A stretch of 64,000 bases of DNA from Aeromicrobium yanjiei. Lineage in GTDB: Bacteria > Actinomycetota > Actinomycetes > Propionibacteriales > Nocardioidaceae. Made by a program: the position numbers and the translations under genes. Under the pieces are notes generated by a model. That model was not told the DNA's origin and searched no databases. It saw nothing but the letters and a program-made list of their open reading frames with translations. The stretch lies in contig NZ_CP045737.1 in assembly GCF_009649075.1 (NCBI RefSeq), positions 2,852,001 through 2,916,000 on the forward strand, given 5' to 3'. Below are positions 15,329 through 24,806 of the stretch, piece by piece (positions within the stretch are counted from its first letter, which is position 1; each line of letters starts with the position of its first letter).

Positions 15329-16189
15329 TCAGTGGCCCACCGCGCGGCGTTCCTCTCCCGTGTCATCTGCCCGCTTCGGCAGCTCCACCTCCTCGCCCTC
15401 GATGTGGCCCGAGGTCCACGTGTTGGGCTGCGAGAAGTCGATCGTGCGGACCGTGCGGCCGGCGCGGGGCTTGGTGACGTAGGTCGGCAGGGTGACCGGC
15501 AGCGGGTCCCAGAGGGCCTCGCCGGAGGAGGAGACCGACGGCACCGCGATGACGATCTGGTCGTCGAGCGCATCCGCCTCGAGGTCGACGACCTCCATCT
15601 CGTGCTTGCGGCCCGGGTCGATGTCCTCGAACAGGCCCGAGACGATGACCGTCTCCTCCTCGTCGGGGCTGAGCCGGGGCGTGACCTTGGCGGCGGTCTT
15701 GCTCTTGGTCCTGGCGCTCGGTGCAGCGTCCGACGTCGCCACGCCCGTGCGGGGCTTCTTCTCGCGCACGATGCCCAGCTCGCCGCGCACCTGGATGCGG
15801 CAGGCCACGAGCCAGGCGGCGACGAGTGCGACGGGGGCGGCGATCGCGAGGGTCGGCAGGACTCCCGTGACGGCCAGGACGGCCACGACGGCGGTCAGGC
15901 CGAGCAGGGTCAGCAGGGTGCGCCGGCGGCGGCGGGCGGCCAGCCTCGCGGCGGGACGATCGAGGTCGCGCTTGGGGGCGGCGGGCGCACGAACGGACGC
16001 GGCGGGAGCCGCAGGTGCGGCCGCTTGCGTGGCCGCGGACGGCTTGGTGACGACGCGGCTGAGCGTCCCGGTCGTCTCGACCGACTCGTTCTTGGTGGCG
16101 TCGTCGTAGCGGCGCAGGGCGAGCGGGATGAAGTACGCCGCCCAGACAACGACGACGAACGCGATGATCAACCCGCTGCTAGGACCCAC
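15329..16189 (-). CDS. glpR: Divisome membrane protein SepX/GlpR (receptor of the gephyrin-like protein Glp)
   Basis: 286 residues. The N-terminal membrane helix (SSGLIIAFVVVVWAAYFIPLALRR) ends in the motif characteristic of the actinobacterial SepX/GlpR family. A Pro/Ala-rich cytoplasmic linker, a second hydrophobic hairpin (RRRTLLTLLGLTAVVAVLAV...LPTLAIAAPVALVAAWLVA) and an acidic C-terminal region with ALWDPLPVTLPTYVTKPRAGRT follow. In Corynebacterium GlpR binds the MoeA-like Glp at the division site, and Streptomyces SepX supports septation. The cognate glp lies four genes away in this cluster. GTG 16189 is preferred: TAGGGT stands at -13 to -8 and no Shine-Dalgarno is visible, suggesting a leaderless mRNA. 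A TTG at 16195 is the alternative. Confidence 0.85.
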   Translation of the reverse strand: MGPSSGLIIAFVVVVWAAYFIPLALRRYDDATKNESVETTGTLSRVVTKPSAATQAAAPAAPAASVRAPAAPKRDLDRPAARLAARRRRRTLLTLLGLTAVVAVLAVTGVLPTLAIAAPVALVAAWLVACRIQVRGELGIVREKKPRTGVATSDAAPSARTKSKTAAKVTPRLSPDEEETVIVSGLFEDIDPGRKHEMEVVDLEADALDDQIVIAVPSVSSSGEALWDPLPVTLPTYVTKPRAGRTVRTIDFSQPNTWTSGHIEGEEVELPKRADDTGEERRAVGH

Positions 16190-16292
16190 GGTCAAAACCC
16201 TAGGCCGTCGCGACCCCGATCGTCCGCACCCGCCGCGTGTGTCGCGGGAGAAGTCTGTGACGGGTGTGGCGGGCGGGACCGGGCGAGACGGG

Positions 16293-16865
16293 TCAGGACC
16301 CGCCGGGCTCCTGTCCGGGTGCCTGGACCCGGGCCATCAAGCCACCGGGGACGTCCTCGGCGAGGATCTGGAAGATCCGGTGGTCGCGCCACTCCCCCGC
16401 GATGTGCAGGAACCGACGCGCCACCCCGATCTCGGTGAAGCCGAGCTTCTCCACGACCCGCAGACTTGCTGCGTTCTCGGGGCGGATCGCGATCTCGACG
16501 CGGTGCAGCCCGACCGTGGTGAGCAGGTGGTCGCACACCAGCGCGACCGCGATGGGCGTGATCCCGCGACCTGCGTGGCTGCGAGAGACCCAGTAGCCCA
16601 TGTTGGCCCAGCGGGCCGATCCCCACGTGATCCCGTTGACCGTCAGCATGCCGACCAGCTCGCCGTCCCAGGTCAGGGCGAACGGCATCGTGTGCCCGAG
16701 CCGCGCGCGACGTCGCAGCGTGCTGATCATGCCCACGTACGAGCTGGCGGGGCTCCCGGCCTCGCGGGGCAGTGTGGCCTCCCACGGGCCGAGCCAGTCG
16801 GCGTTGTCGGCGCGAAGCCGGGCCCAGGCGCGGGCGTCACGGCGGCGCACCGGACGTACGCCCAC
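16293..16865 (-). CDS. GNAT-family N-acetyltransferase, RimJ/RimL-like
   Basis: 190 residues. The central SRSHAGRGITPIAVALVCDH segment carries the acetyl-CoA pyrophosphate-binding loop, and RVEIAIRPENAASLRVVEKLGFTEIG is the typical RimJ-type motif. It probably acetylates protein or small-molecule amines in the cytoplasm; ribosomal protein modification is only an analogy. The open frame continues upstream without ATG/GTG into the mog stop, so the true start might be a CTG near 16900; GTG 16865 is taken here. It sits inside the conserved glpR-GNAT-mog-moaC-glp block of actinobacteria. Confidence 0.85.
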   Translation of the reverse strand: MGVRPVRRRDARAWARLRADNADWLGPWEATLPREAGSPASSYVGMISTLRRRARLGHTMPFALTWDGELVGMLTVNGITWGSARWANMGYWVSRSHAGRGITPIAVALVCDHLLTTVGLHRVEIAIRPENAASLRVVEKLGFTEIGVARRFLHIAGEWRDHRIFQILAEDVPGGLMARVQAPGQEPGGS

Positions 16866-16900
16866 CGAGCCGTGCTGCAGCTCGACGGGCCAGCCGGGGC

Positions 16901-17398
16901 TCAGGAGTCGCTCCGCGGGTGATCGCCGCCGTGCAGCTGGTCGACGGCGTGCGGCAGGATCTCGGCCAGCACCGCGAGCCCGTCCTTGACGCCACCCCGC
17001 GATCCGGGGAGGTTGACGACGACCGCGCTGCCGGCGACACCGGCCAGCCCCCGCGAGAGGGCGGCGGTGGGCACCCCGGCCGCGACACCACGCGCCCGCA
17101 CGGCCTCGGCGACGCCGGGCAGCTCGCGATCGAGCAGCGGGCGGGTCGCCTCGGGCGTGCGGTCGGTCGGGTTGATGCCGGTGCCGCCCGTGGTGACGAC
17201 CGCGGAGACCCCGTCGGCGAGGGCGGCGGCGATCGCGGTCGCGACGGGGTCGCCGTCACCGACGACGACCGGCTCGGCGACCTCGAAGCCCCACGACGTC
17301 AGCGCCTCGACGATCAATGGCCCCGTCTCGTCCTCGTAGACCCCGGCAGCGGCGCGGTTGGAGGCGACGACGACCGCCGCCCGTGGTGAGCCGTTCAT
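16901..17398 (-). CDS. mog: MogA/MoaB-family molybdopterin adenylyltransferase-like protein
   Basis: 165 residues with the MoCF-binding fold. The motif [18 protein letters not shown] is the molybdopterin-binding signature, and [18 protein letters not shown] is the conserved C-terminal block. The enzyme adenylates molybdopterin using ATP before metal insertion. It overlaps moaC by 4 bp and sits in a molybdenum-cofactor/division cluster. No other Moco genes (moaA, moaD, moaE) lie in the window. Confidence 0.92.
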   Translation of the reverse strand: MNGSPRAAVVVASNRAAAGVYEDETGPLIVEALTSWGFEVAEPVVVGDGDPVATAIAAALADGVSAVVTTGGTGINPTDRTPEATRPLLDRELPGVAEAVRARGVAAGVPTAALSRGLAGVAGSAVVVNLPGSRGGVKDGLAVLAEILPHAVDQLHGGDHPRSDS

Positions 17399-17880
17399 CG
17401 GCGCCAGTCGCCGCTCTTGCCGCCGGACTTCGCGACCACCTCGATGTCGGTGATGCGCGCGAGCTTGTCGACCGCCTTGACCATGTCGACCACGGTCAGG
17501 GCCGCGACGCTGACCGACGTGAGGGCCTCCATCTCGACTCCCGTGCGGTCCGCGGTGCGGACGGTGGCCTCGACCAGCACCACGCCCTGCCCCTCAGGGG
17601 TCGTGTCGACCTCCAGGTCGACCTCGACGCCGCCGATCGCCAGCGGATGGCACAGCGGGATGAGGTCGGGCGTGCGCTTGGCGGCCATGATGCCGGCGAT
17701 GCGGGCGACCGCGAGTGCGTCGCCCTTGGGCACGCCCTCGCCCTGCAGGAGCCTGACGACCTCGGCGCTGACCTCGACGCGACCGCGTGCGGTCGCGGTG
17801 CGGGCGGTGACCTGCTTGGCCGTGACGTCGACCATGCGGGCCGCGCCCGAGTCGTCGACGTGCGTCAGCCGGTCAGCCAC
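17395..17880 (-). CDS. moaC: Cyclic pyranopterin monophosphate synthase MoaC
   Basis: 161 residues, the usual MoaC length. Conserved blocks are present: [18 protein letters not shown] at the N-terminus, [15 protein letters not shown] (active-site region with Cys-His), [30 protein letters not shown], and the C-terminal KSGGKSGDW. MoaC converts 3',8-cyclo-dihydro-GTP to cyclic pyranopterin monophosphate in the second step of molybdenum cofactor synthesis. GTG start at 17880, sharing one base with the stop of the upstream glp gene. Confidence 0.96.
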   Translation of the reverse strand: MADRLTHVDDSGAARMVDVTAKQVTARTATARGRVEVSAEVVRLLQGEGVPKGDALAVARIAGIMAAKRTPDLIPLCHPLAIGGVEVDLEVDTTPEGQGVVLVEATVRTADRTGVEMEALTSVSVAALTVVDMVKAVDKLARITDIEVVAKSGGKSGDWRR

Positions 17881-19202
17881 TAGAACGGCCTGTCGAGCAC
17901 GAGCGTGCGGACCGTGTCGCCCATGTTGAGGGCAGTCTGGTCCTCGCCGACGATGATGAGGGCATTGGCCTTGGCCAGCGTGCCGATCAGGTGCGAGCCG
18001 GCACCGGCCAGCGGGGTGACCTTCGCACCGCGGTGGGTGACCTCGAAGACGCCGCGGACGTACTGCCGGACACCGGGACGTGACTGGATGTCCGAGGCCA
18101 GCACCGCGTGGACCATGGGCCGGCGATAGGGGGTGCGGCCCATCATTCGACGGATGGCCGGCAGCACGAAGACCTCGAACGAGACGTAGGCCGAGACGGC
18201 ATTGCCCGGCAGGGTGATGATCGGCGTCTGCTCGTCGAACACCCGCCCGAATCCCTGCGGCTTGCCCGGCTGCATCGCGACCTCGTTGAACTCGACCGTG
18301 CCGAGGGCCGAGAGCGTCTCCTTGACGACGTCGTGGTCGCCCTTGCTGATCCCGCCACTGGTGACGACGAGGTCCGCGCGCACGAGCTGCTCGGACAGCA
18401 CCCGCTGGAACGTGCGGGGGTTGTCGTCGACGGCGCCCACGCGATAGCAGATCGCGCCGGCCTCGCGGACGGCTGCGGCGAGCATGTAGCTGTTGCCGTC
18501 GTTGATCGAGTCGTAGTCGAGGTGGGTGCCCGGCTCGCGCAGCTCGCTGCCGGTCGAGATCACGACGACCCGCGGTCGCGGGCGGGCCTTGACCCGGGGC
18601 GCCCCGAGCGCGGCCAGCAGGCCGATCTCGCGCGGGCCCAGGACGGTGCCCTCGGGCAGCACGACGTCGCCCTTGGTGACGTCGTCGCCCTTCGGCCGGA
18701 TGCGGGCCCCGGGCCGCGCCGGGGCGTAGATCTGGACGCGGGCGTTGCCGCGGTCGGTGTCCTCGAACGGGACGACAGCGTCGGCGCCGCGCGGGATCGG
18801 GGCCCCGGTCATGATCTTGACCGCGGTGCCTGCGCTGATCGCGAACGGTCGCGCGGAGCCGGCCTGGATCTCGCCGACCACAGGGAGCATGACGGGGTGG
18901 TCGCGGTCGGCCGCGGCGACGTCCTCGGCACGCACCGCATATCCGTCCATCGAGGAGTTGTCGAACAGCGGCAGGTCCATGGGGGCCACGAAGGCCTCGT
19001 GCAGCGGCAGTCCTAGCGACTCGACGAGCGGCTGGTCGTACGCCGCCAGCGGGCCGACGCCCCGCAGGATCTTCTCGAGGTGGTCCTCGACGGTCAGCAG
19101 ACCCTCGCGGATGCTGGCGGGGCGGGGCCGCGTGGGCTGGGTACCCGGCCCGGTCGGCGACGCACCCTGCTCCGATCCGTCGTCGGATCCTCCTGTCGAC
19201 AT
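17880..19202 (-). CDS. glp: Gephyrin-like molybdotransferase Glp (MoeA family)
   Basis: 440 residues. A ~30-residue Pro/Ser-rich N-terminal extension is followed by MoeA domains: [65 protein letters not shown] and [20 protein letters not shown]. The C-terminal domain IV follows. MoeA enzymes insert molybdate into adenylated molybdopterin; the actinobacterial Glp subgroup also binds FtsZ and the membrane receptor GlpR. The presence of glpR at 15329-16189 in the same direction supports the Glp assignment. TAGGCT at -13 to -8 of the ATG and absence of a Shine-Dalgarno suggest leaderless transcription. It follows the UDP-glucose pyrophosphorylase gene by only 5 bp, so readthrough is also likely. 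Confidence 0.9.
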   Translation of the reverse strand: MSTGGSDDGSEQGASPTGPGTQPTRPRPASIREGLLTVEDHLEKILRGVGPLAAYDQPLVESLGLPLHEAFVAPMDLPLFDNSSMDGYAVRAEDVAAADRDHPVMLPVVGEIQAGSARPFAISAGTAVKIMTGAPIPRGADAVVPFEDTDRGNARVQIYAPARPGARIRPKGDDVTKGDVVLPEGTVLGPREIGLLAALGAPRVKARPRPRVVVISTGSELREPGTHLDYDSINDGNSYMLAAAVREAGAICYRVGAVDDNPRTFQRVLSEQLVRADLVVTSGGISKGDHDVVKETLSALGTVEFNEVAMQPGKPQGFGRVFDEQTPIITLPGNAVSAYVSFEVFVLPAIRRMMGRTPYRRPMVHAVLASDIQSRPGVRQYVRGVFEVTHRGAKVTPLAGAGSHLIGTLAKANALIIVGEDQTALNMGDTVRTLVLDRPF

Positions 19203-19207
19203 GCCGA

Positions 19208-20578
19208 TCAGCCTAACCGCGACCCGGATGCCACGCTCTCGGCGGCGCCCGTGTCGTCGAGCGTCACGTCACCGTGCACCACGACGTCGCGGCCGAAACG
19301 CCAGTCGCCACGGACCGTCAGCGAGGTCGCCTCGGCCAGCGAGGGCGGGGTCGGGATCCGCGCGTCGAAGTCGGCGATCGTGGTGTAGAACCGGCGGTCC
19401 AGATCGATCAGGGGCGGCGTGGGCACCGTCGCCCGCACCCGGAAGTCGTCCCCCACGCCGTAGACGTCCGAGCGCAGCAGCAGCAGGTCGTTGGTCGTCT
19501 TGACCGGCAGGAAGCGCGAGCGGTCGACCTCGATCGCGGTGGCGCCGTCGAACACCTCGACCGCAGCACCCATCGCGGACTCGATCTGCACGACCTTGGT
19601 CGAGGACGGATCTGTCGGGTCGACCGTCTTGGAGTTGCGGATCAGCGGCAGGCCGAGGATGCCGTCGCGCGCCTCGAGCGTCGCCTTCATGACGTGCAGG
19701 TCGAACCAGAGGTTGTTGGTGTGGAAGTACAGGTGCTTGTCAGGGTCCGCGGCGGCGGCCGCGTCCTCGTCGGCGGTCTGGGCGGTCTCGCGCAGGACGA
19801 GCCGTCCGTCGCTCTTGCGGACCACGATGTGGCCGCCCTTGACGTCCGCAGGCGTGCGGCGGCAGACCTCGGCGGCGTAGGGCGCTCCGGAGGCGGCGAA
19901 CCAGCCCATCATGGCCGGATCGGGCGCGGCGCCGAGGTTGTCGGCGTTGGAGACCGTCGCGTAGCGGTAGCCCGCGTCGATCAGGGCGTCGAGGATGCCG
20001 GAGACCTCGAGCGCCGTGTAGAGATCGCCGTGTCCCGGCGGGCACCACTCGAGCGAGGGGTCCTGGGGCCAGTCGGCCGGCGTCAGGTCGTCGGCGCGCA
20101 GCTTGGGCTCGCGGTTCTGCAGGAAGTCCAGGGGAAGCCCTTCGACCTCGAGGTCGTCGTAGGACGCGAGGGCGGCGAGGGTGTCGTCACGCGTGCGGAA
20201 GCTGTTCATGAACAGCAGCGGCAACGTGACGCCGAGCTCCGCACGGACGTGGCGCACCTGGCCGGCGATGACGTCGAGGAAGCTGAGGTCGGGCCGGACG
20301 GGCAGCAGCGTCTTGGCGCGGTCCAGGCCCATCGAGGTGCCGAGACCGCCGTTGAGCTTGATGACGGCCGTGACCGACGCGGCCTCGCGGCACTGCTCGT
20401 CGCTCAGCGTGATCGCGCCCGCGTGGTCGATGTCCGTGAGGGGATCCACGTCCGACTCCCGGATCATGCCCGTCTCGCCCTGCTGCAGCTGGCCGTAGAA
20501 GGACGCGAAGACGTCGATCGCGCGCTGCGGCACCCCGGCGTCCGTCATCCGCTGCCGTGCCTGCTCGAGTCCGTCCAT
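19208..20578 (-). CDS. UTP--glucose-1-phosphate uridylyltransferase (UDPGP family)
   Basis: 456 residues. The nucleotide-binding motif [18 protein letters not shown] is that of the eukaryotic-like UDPGP family rather than GalU. Further signatures are [25 protein letters not shown] and [12 protein letters not shown]. The enzyme makes UDP-glucose for trehalose, cell-wall and glycolipid synthesis. ATG 20578 is chosen over the upstream ATG at 20623 because GGAGG lies 7 nt before it. It leads the glp-moaC-mog block, a synteny common in actinobacteria. It is divergent from the 5-formyl-THF cyclo-ligase, also conserved. Confidence 0.92.
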   Translation of the reverse strand: MDGLEQARQRMTDAGVPQRAIDVFASFYGQLQQGETGMIRESDVDPLTDIDHAGAITLSDEQCREAASVTAVIKLNGGLGTSMGLDRAKTLLPVRPDLSFLDVIAGQVRHVRAELGVTLPLLFMNSFRTRDDTLAALASYDDLEVEGLPLDFLQNREPKLRADDLTPADWPQDPSLEWCPPGHGDLYTALEVSGILDALIDAGYRYATVSNADNLGAAPDPAMMGWFAASGAPYAAEVCRRTPADVKGGHIVVRKSDGRLVLRETAQTADEDAAAAADPDKHLYFHTNNLWFDLHVMKATLEARDGILGLPLIRNSKTVDPTDPSSTKVVQIESAMGAAVEVFDGATAIEVDRSRFLPVKTTNDLLLLRSDVYGVGDDFRVRATVPTPPLIDLDRRFYTTIADFDARIPTPPSLAEATSLTVRGDWRFGRDVVVHGDVTLDDTGAAESVASGSRLG

Positions 20579-20639
20579 GTCAGCGCCTCCGCTCACGAAA
20601 TCTCCCTGTTCGTCCGCGCCCATAGGTTAGCGTCAGGCC

Positions 20640-21215
20640 GTGACGAAGGCACAGGTGCGCACGGCGCTGCTCGCCCGCAGACGCGCCATGACCGGGGCTG
20701 AGCGTGCCGAGGCGGCCGAGGCGATCGCGCTGCACGTGCTGGCCATGCCGGCCGTGGTCCGCGCCCGCCGGGTCGCCTGCTATCTCTCGATGCCGTCCGA
20801 GCCCGGCACCGCCCCGACCCTTGCGGGGCTGCACGAGCGGGGCATCGAGGTCGTGGTGCCCGTGAGCCTGCCCGGGGGAACGCTCGACTGGGCCGTCCAC
20901 GACCCGGCAGGGTCCTTCACCGTGACCCCAATGGGCATCGCGGAGCCGGACGGCCCGCGCCTCGGCGCGGACGCGCTGGCGGGTTGCGACGTCGTGCTGC
21001 TGCCGGCCCTGGCGGTCGACCACGCAGGTCACCGGCTGGGACGTGGGGCCGGTTACTACGACAGGGCCCTCGCGGCCACGACGGCACCCCTGTGCGCGAT
21101 CGTCTTCACCGACGAGCTGCTGCCCGAGGTCCCCCACGAGGCCCACGACGTCCCCGTCCAGATGGCCGTGACCCCCTCGGGCCTGTTCCGCGTCAGGCCG
21201 AGCCGCGCGACGTGA
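20640..21215 (+). CDS. 5-formyltetrahydrofolate cyclo-ligase
   Basis: 191 residues. It carries the substrate-binding segment YLSMPSEPGT and the ATP-binding signature LLPALAVDHAGHRLGRGAGYYDRAL. The enzyme converts 5-formyl-THF to 5,10-methenyl-THF with ATP hydrolysis. The N-terminal basic segment (RTALLARRRAM) fits the family. TAGCGT at -12 to -7 of GTG 20640 and no Shine-Dalgarno predict a leaderless mRNA. The 3' end overlaps the convergent acylase gene by 23 bp. Confidence 0.93.
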   Translation: MTKAQVRTALLARRRAMTGAERAEAAEAIALHVLAMPAVVRARRVACYLSMPSEPGTAPTLAGLHERGIEVVVPVSLPGGTLDWAVHDPAGSFTVTPMGIAEPDGPRLGADALAGCDVVLLPALAVDHAGHRLGRGAGYYDRALAATTAPLCAIVFTDELLPEVPHEAHDVPVQMAVTPSGLFRVRPSRAT

Positions 21216-23718
21216 GGGTCAGGGTGTCGTCGGTGGCGTCCTCGACGGCTCGGCGGCCGAACACCCACGGCACGGTCTCGCCCTTGCGCCACCGCTCCTG
21301 CTGGTCCACGTAGTGGTCGTGGAACGCATGTCCGGAGGCGCCGGTGAGCTGGATCCAGCGTGACCGGTCCAGGTCCGCGAGGTCGACGATCATCCGCATC
21401 GACGGCACGGACGTGACCTCGTAGCCCTCCGTCGCGTCCCAGCTCGTCGCGTCCACGATGCCGCCGCCGCCGCCGACGCGGTACGGGCCACGGTTGAACA
21501 GCTTGTCGACCAGCCCGACGCCGGAGTCGCCGAGCGTCGGGTTGACCAGCTCCAGCTTGTGCATCGTCCCCCAGCGCCACTGGCTGGGATTGCGCGACTG
21601 GATCATCGTCAGCTCGTCGCGGGCGTCCTGCATCGCCGTGGAAAGTATCTGGTCGCGCGACTCCTTCTCGGGGGTCGAGACGTCGTCCCACCAGTGGCTG
21701 CCGGGCTTGTCGAGCAGGCCGCTCACGACGTTGAACCAGCGCTCCCCACCCTCGGGCCACACGGCCTCGGGCAGCTCGTCGTGGAACGTCAGCTCCAGCA
21801 GGTGGCGCCAGACGGAGTTGAAGTACGCCGCTCCGGGTGAGTCCGCGTCCTGCTTGAGGTCCCACTTCTCGAGGGTGGCCTGCCCTTGGCGGTGGTAGCG
21901 GCTGCCCAGCTCGACCTTGAGCAGCGCCGGCACCAGACGAGCGGCGTTCGCGCTGTAGGTGTCGTTCTGGATGCTCGACATGTCCTGGACGTCCAGGCCC
22001 TTGCCGCCCTTGCCGATCCGAGACTCGATCAGCTCGCGGATGCGCTCCGAGCGGTAGCCCGCGGCGGTGTCCGCCCCCAGCAGCTTCGGGTACTGGTCCC
22101 CGATGACCTTGTTGTTGGCCGTGACGATGAAGCCCTCGTCCGGGTTGAGGACGCTCGGCAGCTCGTCGAACGGGATCGAGCCCTTCCACTCGAAGGCGGG
22201 GTCCCAGCCCGGCACCGGCCAGCGCCCGTCGCCCTGGCGACGGACCGGGATCGTGCCCGGGGACTGGTAGCCGATGTTGCCGTCGACGTCCGCGTACACC
22301 AGGTTCTGCGACGGCACCGTGAACAGCTTCGCCGCGGCCCGGAAGTCGTCCCAGTCCTGGGCCCGGCCCAGGGCGAAGACCGCCTTGATCGTCGGCTCCG
22401 GCGTGAGCGCGGTCCACCGCAGCGCGACCTCGTACGAGCCGCGGGTCGCATTCTTCTGCGCGGCCTCGCCCACGTCCTCGGCGTCCTCGTCGAGATCGGA
22501 CAGGATCGGGCCGTGACGAGTCGATCGCACCGTGATGGTCTGCGACTCCTCGCCGGCGATCTTGAACGTCTCGCGGCGGGTCTTCAGCGGCACCTGCTTC
22601 CCGTCGTACTCGTACGTGTCGCCCGTGACCCGCTCGAGGTAGAGATCGGCCACGTCGGCGTACATCGTCGTGACGCCCCACGCGATCTTGGCGTTGTGCC
22701 CCACGACCACACCGGGCAGGCCCGAGAACGAGAAGCCCGCGACGTCGTACGGGCAGGCCTCGTCGACGGTCCGGCAGTGCAGGCCGACCTGGTACCAGAT
22801 GCCGGGCATCGACGGCGCGAGGTGCGGGTCGTTCGCGAGGATCGGCTCGCCGGTGGTCGTGTGGTCGCCGTCGACGACCCAGGAGTTCGAGCCGATGCCG
22901 TCGCCGATGCCGAGGAGGGCCGGCAGCGCCTCTGCGCTCGACCTGGCCTTCTTCAGCGACGTGACCGCCGAGCGCGCCAGGCCCTCCTGGGTCGGGGCGG
23001 GCGCCTGTGCGGTGAACGCGCCGTCACGGACGGTGCCCTCGTCGCCGACGATCGTGCGGTGGCCCTTCGGGTAGTCCGGATAGAGCTCCTCGACCTGCGC
23101 GACGGTCAGCTTCTCGGTGGCGAGGACGCGGTCGATCTCGTCGGTCATGTTGCTGCGCAGGTCCCACGCCATCGCCTTGATCCAGGCGAGCGAGTCCACG
23201 ACCGTCCACGGCTCGGGCGTGTAGTCCGGCCCGGTCAGCTCCAGGACCGCGTACTCCAGCGACAGCTCGGAGCTCGACCGGTTGTCGATGTAGGAGTTGA
23301 CGCCGCGCGCGTACGCCTTGAGCAACGACAGCGTCGTGTCGTCGAGGAGGGCGACCTCCTTCTCGGCCACCCGGCGCCAGCCGAGCGTGCGCACGTACTT
23401 GTCGGTGTCGAGGGCCGCGTCCCCCACCAGCTCCGCGAGCCGGCCGGACGTCACGTGCCGGCGGAAGTCCATCTCGTAGAACCGGTCCTGCGCGTGCACG
23501 TAGCCCTGGGCGAGGAACAGGTCCTCGGGGGTGTCGGCGTAGATCTGCGGGATGCCCAGACCGTCGCGCTTGACCTCCACGTCGCCCGCGAGGCTCGAGA
23601 TCTGGACCTGGCCGTTGGTGTCGGGGAACGACTTGCGTACCGTCACGAACGAGAAGATCGCGACCCCGACGACGACGATGGCGAGCAGACCGGAGATGAC
23701 GATCAGGAGGCGGCGCAC
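21193..23718 (-). CDS. Penicillin-acylase-family Ntn hydrolase, membrane-anchored or exported
   Basis: 841 residues from GTG 23718; a GTG at 23736 is the alternative. CAGACT at -12 to -7 of the shorter start supports it. One N-terminal membrane helix (LLIVISGLLAIVVVGVAIF) suggests export or anchoring. The alpha-chain region has GVDVEVKRDGLGIPQIYA-like features (DVEVKRDGLGIPQIYADT) and QGYVHAQDRFYEMDF. The autocleavage site GIG-SNSWVV places the new N-terminal nucleophile at Ser277. The beta chain follows with EPILANDPHLAPSMPGIWYQV and the LPGVVVGHNAKIAWGVT block. Such enzymes hydrolyse amides, including acyl-homoserine lactones and beta-lactam side chains; the substrate here is unknown. Confidence 0.92.
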   Translation of the reverse strand: MRRLLIVISGLLAIVVVGVAIFSFVTVRKSFPDTNGQVQISSLAGDVEVKRDGLGIPQIYADTPEDLFLAQGYVHAQDRFYEMDFRRHVTSGRLAELVGDAALDTDKYVRTLGWRRVAEKEVALLDDTTLSLLKAYARGVNSYIDNRSSSELSLEYAVLELTGPDYTPEPWTVVDSLAWIKAMAWDLRSNMTDEIDRVLATEKLTVAQVEELYPDYPKGHRTIVGDEGTVRDGAFTAQAPAPTQEGLARSAVTSLKKARSSAEALPALLGIGDGIGSNSWVVDGDHTTTGEPILANDPHLAPSMPGIWYQVGLHCRTVDEACPYDVAGFSFSGLPGVVVGHNAKIAWGVTTMYADVADLYLERVTGDTYEYDGKQVPLKTRRETFKIAGEESQTITVRSTRHGPILSDLDEDAEDVGEAAQKNATRGSYEVALRWTALTPEPTIKAVFALGRAQDWDDFRAAAKLFTVPSQNLVYADVDGNIGYQSPGTIPVRRQGDGRWPVPGWDPAFEWKGSIPFDELPSVLNPDEGFIVTANNKVIGDQYPKLLGADTAAGYRSERIRELIESRIGKGGKGLDVQDMSSIQNDTYSANAARLVPALLKVELGSRYHRQGQATLEKWDLKQDADSPGAAYFNSVWRHLLELTFHDELPEAVWPEGGERWFNVVSGLLDKPGSHWWDDVSTPEKESRDQILSTAMQDARDELTMIQSRNPSQWRWGTMHKLELVNPTLGDSGVGLVDKLFNRGPYRVGGGGGIVDATSWDATEGYEVTSVPSMRMIVDLADLDRSRWIQLTGASGHAFHDHYVDQQERWRKGETVPWVFGRRAVEDATDDTLTLTSRGSA

Positions 23719-23753
23719 GGAGACAGTCTGGACCACGACCCGGCCGCGGTCGC

Positions 23754-24806
23754 TCAGGACGTGCGGCCGGCCGCGGGCCGATTGCTGCGGATCTCGCCGA
23801 CGAGCTCCTCGAGGACGTCCTCGAGCATGATGACGCCCAGCACCGTGCCGCTCTCGTCGGCCACGCGCGCCATGTGGGAGCCGCGGGTCTGCATCGTCCG
23901 CAGGGCCTCGTAGAGCCCCGAACCGGCCGCGACCGTCGCGAGCGGGCGCAGCCACTTGTCGGCGATCGTCACCAGGCGCGACCGCTCGTCGGTCTCCAGC
24001 ACGTCCTTGATGTGCAGGTAGCCGGTGATGTCACCGTCCTCGTCCTCGACCGGGAACCGCGAGAAGCCGGTCTGGGCGCAGGCCTGCTCGACGTCGGCCG
24101 GCGTGGCGCTCGGCGGGATCGTGACGAGGCCGTCGCGCGGGAGCAGCACCTGGTCGATCGTGCCGTCGGAGAAGTCGAGGGCACCGGACACGAGACCGTA
24201 CTCGTCCTCGTCGAGCAGACCCTCGCGGCGGGACTCCTCGACCAGGCCGGCGACCTCGTCGTGCGTGTACGTCGAGGAGACCTCGTCGACCGGCTCGACC
24301 CGGAACAGCCGCACGACCAGGTTGGCGGTCCCGTTGAGCACCACGACGAACGGCTTGAGCACGAACACGACGCCGAGCATGAACGGGCCGAGGAACAAGG
24401 CAGCCCGGTCGGGTCCCACGAGCGCGAGGTTCTTGGGGACCATCTCGCCGAGGACCACGTGCGCACCGACGACCAGGGTCATCGCGATGATGAACGAGAC
24501 GGGGTGGACGAAGTTCTCGGGCATCCCGACGGCCTCGAACACGGGCTCCATCAGGTGGGCGACCGCGGGCTCTCCCACGGCGCCGAGGCCCAGCGAGCAG
24601 ATCGTGATGCCGAGCTGCGCGGCGGCCATCACCTGCGTGATGCTCTCGATCGCCCGCATCGCCATGCGGGCGGGACGTGAGCCCGCCGCGATGCGTGGCT
24701 CGAGCTGCGTCCGCCGCGCCGAGATCAGCGCGAACTCGGCCGCGACGAACAACGCGTTGAGCGCCAGCAGCACGAACGTCAGTGCGACGCCTCCCCAGTC
24801 GCTCAT
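23754..24806 (-). CDS. CNNM/CorC-type hemolysin-family membrane protein (DUF21 plus CBS pair), short form
   Basis: 350 residues. The DUF21 transmembrane domain (about 1-190) begins with LNALFVAAEFALISARRTQLE and contains AQLGITICSLGLGAVGEPAV and VLGEMVPKNLAL. Two CBS domains follow (about 215-340: ARVADESGTVLGVIMLEDVLEELVGEI region). The C-terminal CorC/HlyC transporter-associated domain found in the upstream paralogue is absent. Members are linked to magnesium/cobalt efflux or homeostasis. The start overlaps the upstream gene's stop (ATGA), so the two paralogues are translationally coupled. Confidence 0.9.
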   Translation of the reverse strand: MSDWGGVALTFVLLALNALFVAAEFALISARRTQLEPRIAAGSRPARMAMRAIESITQVMAAAQLGITICSLGLGAVGEPAVAHLMEPVFEAVGMPENFVHPVSFIIAMTLVVGAHVVLGEMVPKNLALVGPDRAALFLGPFMLGVVFVLKPFVVVLNGTANLVVRLFRVEPVDEVSSTYTHDEVAGLVEESRREGLLDEDEYGLVSGALDFSDGTIDQVLLPRDGLVTIPPSATPADVEQACAQTGFSRFPVEDEDGDITGYLHIKDVLETDERSRLVTIADKWLRPLATVAAGSGLYEALRTMQTRGSHMARVADESGTVLGVIMLEDVLEELVGEIRSNRPAAGRTS

